Assembly: GCA_963556145.1 (NCBI GenBank)
Contig: OY744471.1
Span: 5,325,590-5,389,589, forward strand
Length of the DNA: 64,000 bases
Reading direction: 5' to 3'
Source of the DNA: Hygrocybe punicea
Taxonomy: Eukaryota; Basidiomycota; Agaricomycetes; Agaricales; Hygrophoraceae
Shown: piece by piece, positions 58,750 to 64,000 of the stretch
How positions within the stretch are numbered: position 1 is the stretch's first letter
Layout of the letters: every line of letters begins with the position of its first letter
Made by a program: the position numbers and the translations under genes
The notes under the pieces: model-generated
The model's input: the letters and a program-made list of their open reading frames with translations, nothing else
Databases searched by the model: none
Told to the model about the DNA's origin: nothing

Positions 58750-61205
58750 TCAGTTCTTTTGGTTGTGCTCGATGGTGGGCAAGGTGACGACGGCACCGGT
58801 GTTTGGATCCGTGATCGTGACTTGTTCTTCTCTGTTTTTATAATCCTTCGTAAGGGCCTCGGAAAGTGTGAAGAACGGGCGGCCGATGAGGATCTCGTAG
58901 GGGGCGTCGTCGACGACTTGGACTTGGAGGAAAAGATCGACATCGCCAAAAGTGAATTTTAGGTTGGCGATCCGGCCGAGGGTGTCGTTGTCGCTTTTGT
59001 TTGCCGACTGCATCCGCATCTTCATGTTTTGGAGGCCGTAACCGAGTTTCTCCCAAATATCGCGTCACATGCCGATGATCATGGAACCGTTGTCGAGGAC
59101 GCACTCGAATATGAACTTGCCATTGATGAGCGGGTAGACTGCACGAACGGGGACTGAGTCTCGGCCGACGATGAGCGGGACGTTTTCCTGACAATGTTGG
59201 CAGGCGCGAGTGGGGATTTCGGGTGCGTGAAAATGGAAGACCTCGACGTTGTTACTCTCGGCGGTGACCTTTTTCGATGTAGTGAGGTCCTTCATGTGAC
59301 AGCGGGCGTCGGACGACATGGCTAAAAGTTCTCACTTCGAAATGCAGACTTGAGAATCGAGCGCGCGGTCGATGACGGATTTGGCGATACCGGGATCTTC
59401 GATGGGGGCTTGGTAGCGGTATTGGGGGTGCGATGCGGGAAGGTTCTGGGGAGTGCGCGGTACAAGGGCGGTCGGCTCGGTCGGCCGCGTGTTCGAAGGG
59501 GGGACTATGGTGATCAGCTGCTCGTTGATAGGTCTGGCCGTTTTCTCGGCGGGTTTCGCGGCGGGGATGGACGTGGAAGTGGCGGGCGGATTGGGAAACG
59601 TTTCTCTAGACTTGCCTTTCGCCTTCGATGGGATCTCTACACCGTCGAATCTAACCCGTTTACGAAGCCGCTGCACTTCGGCTTCCAGAACCTTGATCTG
59701 TTCGTTGTCGTTGTCGATGTCGGACGTCGTGGACTGAAAGATGTCGGCATACTCGATAGTGGCCTCTGGTTCGTGGGTGGGTACATCGACGGCGGAGACG
59801 AAGTTAGCTTTGACATGAGGCGGCGGGTCGCGTTGGAACGGTTCTGTGGGGTTGCGGGCAGGGGGACCGCGGTTGCCAGGGTTCTGTGCGTGCCACGCGT
59901 CGAAGCGATCCTTCATATTTTTGCCGACGATAGCCTTTGGAAGATACATTCCGTTAGGCAATACGATGCGGCCGTGCTCGTTCTTGCGGCATATCCCATC
60001 TCGAGTGTACTGCTCGCAGATGGGACAATCGCGTATACGATGGAACGGGTCGTCGCAAAAGAGGCAGTTGAAATTGGTGAAACCCTGTCCCGTGGTGGTC
60101 AGCTCAGCCCTATTTGCACACGGCTTTGGGGGGTTGTTACGTTCGGTGAGGGCTTGCGTGAGGACGGCGAGTTGTTGCGAAACGAGACGAAATAGGTCGG
60201 ATACGTTAGGTTCAACCGGTTCCGCTTTAGGGACGATCGGGTCATAGCGAGCAGGTGGCGGGTAGTGGGTGGCGGGTTCTATTGGAGTCGAGTACTGGAT
60301 GGCGGCAGGCGACGTTGACGATAGACGGGAGACGGTGGACGGTTCGGCCGTGGTTCCGGCCAGCAGGAAGTGGGCGCAATTGTGGAAGTCCTGGAAGTTG
60401 TAAGGGTCGCTATGAAAATGGTTCGGTTTTTGGTACTGCAGATGGGTTTTGATGTCCTTTTTAAGCTCGAGATGGAAGCTGTTCTCGTACGCGATGTTGC
60501 GTTCTCGAGGAGAGATTTGACCCTTGTCTAAGAGGAATCCCGAGATCCGAATGAACTCGCGGTAATATTCGCCAAGTTCGGCGCAGGTACGGATACCGTA
60601 AGCGGTTTGGGTGTGCGTAAGACGGTCGAGATCCGCCATAGTGTACCGGTGATCGTCTTCCATGCCCGGGTATAGCACGAGTACGCTCTTTTTGAATGCG
60701 GCATAATCGTCGCACTAGGTAAACTTGCCCATAGCTCGTAGTCACTAAGCGACGCGTAGCGCAGACTATGCTTAATGCGTCCTGCGTCGTCGAGAGCGGC
60801 ATCGGCAGCAAGTATCTCGACTTCTTCGAAGAAGCGGTTTAAATTGAGCGGGTTCCCGTCGAAGGTCGGGGCCGTGGAGTGACCGCGAGCGGGCATCTGT
60901 CGAGGATTAACATAGGGAACGGTAGCAGTCGAGGATCCGGCGGTCGAAGTCATTGTGGGTGGAGGGCGCTGAGATGTCGATGAAGCGGTTGTTGGGTGTA
61001 CGATGAGCGGGTTGGGTAACCTGGACGATGACGGCGTGGACGAAGACGAAGACGGGGACGATGACGATGACGGAGTTTTCGATGTCGAGAGCGAAGACGT
61101 GGACAGGGGTTCTAACAAGGTTGAAGTCGGGGACGTAGGCGATGCGGGTGTCGAACTGAGATCGGATGAGTCGGGTGTAATGGTAATTATCGGTATATCG
61201 ACCAA
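58750..61205 (-). pseudogene. gag-protease of Gypsy element 2, broken
   Basis: Gag starts at 61205 with a Ser/Thr/Pro-rich N-terminus, followed by gag-like AGRIKHSLRYASLSDYELW. A frameshift near 60715 moves the frame, and the rest of gag runs 60678-59332. It includes a proper CCHC knuckle (CLFCDDPFHRIRDC) and a helical segment (NEQIKVLEAEVQRLRKRVRF). A TGA at 59334-59332 is followed in frame by the protease region (ECVLDNGSMII; ILIGRPFF), which has another TGA at 59067-59065 and ends at 58750 through a one-base shift. The stops can each derive from CGA by C-to-T. Confidence 0.85.
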
Positions 61206-61435
61206 TTCGAGACTGTCGGATGAAAGATATAGGGGGGTGTTTGACCCTGAGACGAGCGGGAGATTGTTATGTCGAGGGAGGTGGTCGGGTACTAGCTGGA
61301 AGAAGTCGTCGTCGATTGTCGGGTCGAAGGCGGCTAAAGAGAGTTCTTGTTGTAGAGTTCTTCGAGGAAGATCTCGAAGACAACGGTCAGAGGGAGGGAT
61401 ATGGGAAGAGGAAGCTATGGTGGTGCTAGACTATC

Positions 61436-61452
61436 CCTCGCGGTGGGCTCCA
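61436..61452 (-). promoter_or_regulatory. Probable tRNA primer-binding site of Gypsy element 2
   Basis: Read on the minus strand, TGGAGCCCACCGCGAGG starts two bases inside the 5' LTR. TGG at its start pairs with the CCA end of a tRNA. I did not assign the tRNA. Confidence 0.6.
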
Positions 61453-61454
61453 GA

Positions 61455-62248
61455 TGTAAAGGCGAGGTCGGGGTGGCTGCGGAATAATAATCCTAAGCCT
61501 GTGGGGGTCAGCGTGAAAGTGACTAGGAATAGTCTAGCGAGCTTCAGTAAGATGATAGGATGTAAATGATAAGAAGCCGCCAAGTAAACTACTGAAATCT
61601 ATTGAGGCCGGTCGAAGCCAACGAAGCCAACGGTGTCGGGTACGGTGGGTCGGGTGTCGGGTGACGAGAAACGTAGAGATTAAGACAGTAGAGGGATGGG
61701 GAGAGCATCGAGGAAACCGATGAGTAGTGTGTGCGATGGATTTTACTGAGAGACTAATTCTCAGAGAGAGGAAACGGGGGAACTGGTTTCTTATTGAGAG
61801 ACGGCGCTTGGGCACCGTTTTTATACTACAAATTTCTGTACCTAAATTCGGACGAGAGTCCTTGGCCGATGAGAGGAAACAACGGAGAATAAAAATGGGC
61901 AAGTAGGAAGAAGGTTGCGAGGCGACCATGACAGGGAAAATGGGTGGAAGATAGAAAAACCGTAAAAGATGTAAAATACTTTACTGTATCTCCATAAGGG
62001 AGACGCTAGGCGCGAATAAGGTAAGTCCGATGTTGGGATCCTAGTCCGATGAGATCTATCTTCGATATTTGGAGTTCCGTGACTTTAGGAGGGGGACCAG
62101 TCAGGTACGTGAGCGGCCGTGCTAGTCGGTATGCATCGGGTTGCGTCGGGTTGCGTCGGGTTCGAGCGTAGATTGCTAGAGACGTCGGGTTCGAGCGGAT
62201 TCGTGACATATCGAGTTTACGGCCTCAGAGGGTCGAGGACCCTCTACA
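61455..62248 (-). repeat. 5' LTR of Gypsy element 2
   Basis: 794 bp; retains CG at all three sites where the other LTR has TG or CA. Confidence 0.95.
61818..61825 (-). promoter_or_regulatory. TATA box in the 5' LTR of Gypsy element 2
   Basis: TATAAAAA on the minus strand, in the middle of the LTR and facing gag-pol. The same word is in the other LTR at 52851-52858. Confidence 0.5.
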
Positions 62249-62366
62249 ACGGGTCAACCCACGGTATTTCCAAAACGGGTTGCGTGGGTACAGGTACAGT
62301 TGCTGAATATGGCACCTGCGACCAAACCGTGACCCGTACCCGCGGTTCACGGTTTTCGACGGGTTA

Positions 62367-63363
62367 GCAACAACAAGGGCTATACGCCCTGAGGTATGTT
62401 TCTTTTTTTCATTTAACACTATACTAATATTCGTTTTTTTAGATAACAACGACAGCGGCATGAGCACGACACATCACCACGTCACGATCAGCCCCACTCA
62501 TTCACACCCTGGCCCTCTCGTTAACGTTCCAATGACGACAATAACAACAACAACCACAATGACAATGATCTTGCTCAGATACATTGTTCCATAGATATGG
62601 TAGTGTGTGCTGATATAGCGATTTTGCTGTTTCTCGCACAACATCCGGGATTTCCAATCTAATTCTGGCATTTTGCAAAGTGCTGATGGAGACCAGGGCT
62701 GCCGCTTGCACAAGGAAGAGTCAATTGCTTTAGCAGAAATAGCATTATGTCATTGCACACACAATTTCTGACTGCATGTTTGATTCCCATCTTGCCCACT
62801 GCTCAATGGTCAGGTCATCCCAACTGGATGTCATCGCCCATGTCGCCATTTGAACTCATCATCCCAGGAGATTCAGGAGGTGTTGACATTCACGCATTTG
62901 TGCCATGATAAATGTCAGTGAAGCCTGTATAGGTCAATGGTGAAGGTGTTATTTTATTTACCTGTGTTTGAAACAGTCACTAATTGCATCAATCCATCTG
63001 ATGATCGAGGCCCATATCCCAACTGCAGGCTCATCGGCGCAGAGGGACAGATCCATGCAAAGACCCATACATGGATAATGATGTCTGGGTATGGCAGCTA
63101 ATTGTGACAGATATCCTAGACACTGCAGTGAATGCTGAGTGTAATGCATCTCAGCCCTGATGTTTACTGCATCTGCACCGATGTTCAGTGGCTGCATCTC
63201 GGTGCCGATGTGCTGTTAGACGAGGCCAATACTGATGGGAAACCAGTCTATTGGACCTATTTCTCTAAGTAATTAGACACATTTCGAAAGCCTTCTCTGC
63301 TTGGGTGGCGAATTGATGCCATAAAGCCACCTGCCTTGCTGCATAACATTGTTTTCCTTGTGC
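62367..63363. other. Spacer, no gene recognised
   Basis: A short ACAACAACAACC run lies near 62545. Small frames on both strands carry no recognisable domain. Confidence 0.35.
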
Positions 63364-64000
63364 TCAAAAGCCGGTCACCGATTCCATGAGAGTCCTCCAG
63401 TCGTCAGCTCTTTTCTTGAAAGTTTCAATAGTCCACCTCATTTCTTGCTTTACCCTCTCAAATTCCTCCTTGCAACAACTGGACCTGAGCCAATGCACCT
63501 GATAGACTACCTCCAAACAAGTCAGAGATAGGAACACATGAAATCGCAAAGTTGGCTCACATTCTTCCATCCAGCCATTACCAGCCATATCTTGGTCCAC
63601 ATCCATGTTCCAAAACCAAGCCAATGCTTTATTCCATTGTCCTGGTTGTTTTGGATCCAATAATGCTGTCGTTGCATTGAGTTCATCACTCCAGAGCTCC
63701 TGATAAGTTGTGAGCAACTCTTTTGATGCCCCAAGATGGACCATGATTCTTCACGCAAAGTGATAAACCTGAGCTTGATGCCTTACTTGTCCTTCCACCG
63801 AATAAACTTCTTTCCATGCTCTTGTTTTTTGCTTCATCCCTGTCGCAAGCCGAAGGTTTTTCCAAAATAAGAACGCTTTATGCCCAAGAGAAATATGTAT
63901 TTGATAGAGAGCATTCGTGGCCTGGCTTTCTCTCAATTTCAATTCAGCAAAAAGTAATTTGTTGCCTGAGGTTTCAACAGCTGATCGATGGAGATTTTAT
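63364..64000 (-). pseudogene. C-terminal fragment of a KDZ-type transposase
   Basis: The minus-strand frame enters from beyond the right edge (NKLLFAELKLRESQATNAL) and continues with GHKAFLFWKNLR, KTRAWKEVYSVEGQVRHQAQ and, past a TGA at 63753-63751, MVHLGASKELL, ALAWFWNMDVD, EVVYQVHWLRS and VKQEMRWTIETFKK, ending at 63364. This order matches the C-terminal region I know from Kyakuja-Dileera-Zisupton transposases of Agaricomycetes. The TGA fits a CGA-to-TGA change. The catalytic part would lie outside the window. Confidence 0.7.

Larger units (their letters stand above)
52488..62248 (-). mobile_element. Ty3/Gypsy LTR retrotransposon (element 2), 9761 bp, with an antisense gene
   Basis: Two 794-bp LTRs (52488-53281 and 61455-62248) begin TGTAAAGG and end CTCTACA on the + strand. 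They differ at three bases. A 4-bp ACGG duplication flanks the element. The primer-binding site lies just inside the right LTR. Gag, protease, RT, RNase H and integrase run on the minus strand. Between the end of pol and the 3' LTR a three-exon gene runs the other way. Gag-pol carries two frameshifts, three TGA stops and one TAG, so it cannot make full enzymes. Confidence 0.95.
52465..62366. mobile_element. GC-rich GGGTACGGGTCAA element interrupted by Gypsy element 2
   Basis: Left of the LTR lies GTTGACCACGGGTACGG. Right of the other LTR lies ACGGGTCAACCCACGG, and near 62325 GTGACCCGTACCCGCGG. Read without the retrotransposon these form a short GC-rich stretch with inverted GACC..GGGTACGGGTCA words at both ends, like a small MITE of about 140 bp. 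Confidence 0.4.

Noticed and set aside
59350..60195. 281-codon plus-strand frame opposite gag of Gypsy element 2
   Set aside because: Antisense shadow of gag; no splice signals or domain, unlike the real antisense gene at 53466-54859.
1..64000. tRNA and rRNA genes
   Set aside because: I looked for clover-leaf landmarks (GGTTCGAATCC-like boxes) and rRNA-like stretches and saw none; a covariance-model scan would be needed to exclude them.

Overview
The window looks like repeat-rich nuclear DNA of a basidiomycete fungus, most likely an Agaricomycete. The reasons are introns of 46-58 bp with fungal branch sites, a spliced Tc1-type transposase, a KDZ-type transposase fragment, a Pif1/Helitron helicase fragment, two Ty3/Gypsy elements of fungal type, and a P-loop protein family I recognise from mushroom genomes. 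There are no operons, rRNA or tRNA that I can see. Only one ordinary multi-exon gene is clear, at the left edge. Nearly everything else is transposons or satellite DNA.

Layout. 1-2313: 3' part of a spliced P-loop NTPase-like gene. 3.5-4.2 kb: 37-bp palindromic minisatellite. 5.1-10.2 kb: about 88 near-identical copies of a 58-bp satellite. 11.19-11.93 kb: non-autonomous TIR element rich in GGCC. 12.2-16.1 kb: G-rich 151-bp array. 16.2-16.5 kb: hexanucleotide tract. 17.1-17.7 kb: CGAAC array. 17.9-18.9 kb: unidentified minus-strand coding remnant. 20.9-29.8 kb: at least 111 copies of an 80-bp satellite, running into a 200-N assembly gap. 30.8-34.3 kb: a young Tc1/mariner element with 211-bp TIRs and two convergent spliced genes (DD34E transposase and an AT-hook accessory protein), inserted inside a palindromic MITE. 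35.4-38.7 kb: degenerate 250-bp and 175-bp repeats. 38.7-50.4 kb: two near-identical 1.55-kb inverted arms around a decayed Gypsy element and two low-complexity tracts. 50.4-50.9 kb: Helitron-type helicase pseudogene. 51.1-51.9 kb: GGCATT tracts. 52.49-62.25 kb: a recently inserted 9.76-kb Gypsy element on the minus strand that also carries a spliced antisense gene for a Zn2Cys6-like protein. 63.4-64.0 kb: C-terminal fragment of a KDZ-type transposase.

How it fits together. Two themes stand out. First, two unrelated elements each carry an extra spliced gene for a probable DNA-binding protein: the AT-hook gene in the Tc1 element and the zinc-cluster gene in the Gypsy element. These are the best candidates for undescribed biology. 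Second, element decay is strongly biased to C-to-T at CpG. Most in-frame stops are TGA reachable from CGA, all three differences between the young Gypsy LTRs are CpG transitions, and both catalytic Asp residues of its integrase are Asn through CpG-to-CpA changes. This points to cytosine methylation of repeats followed by deamination, or a RIP-like process.
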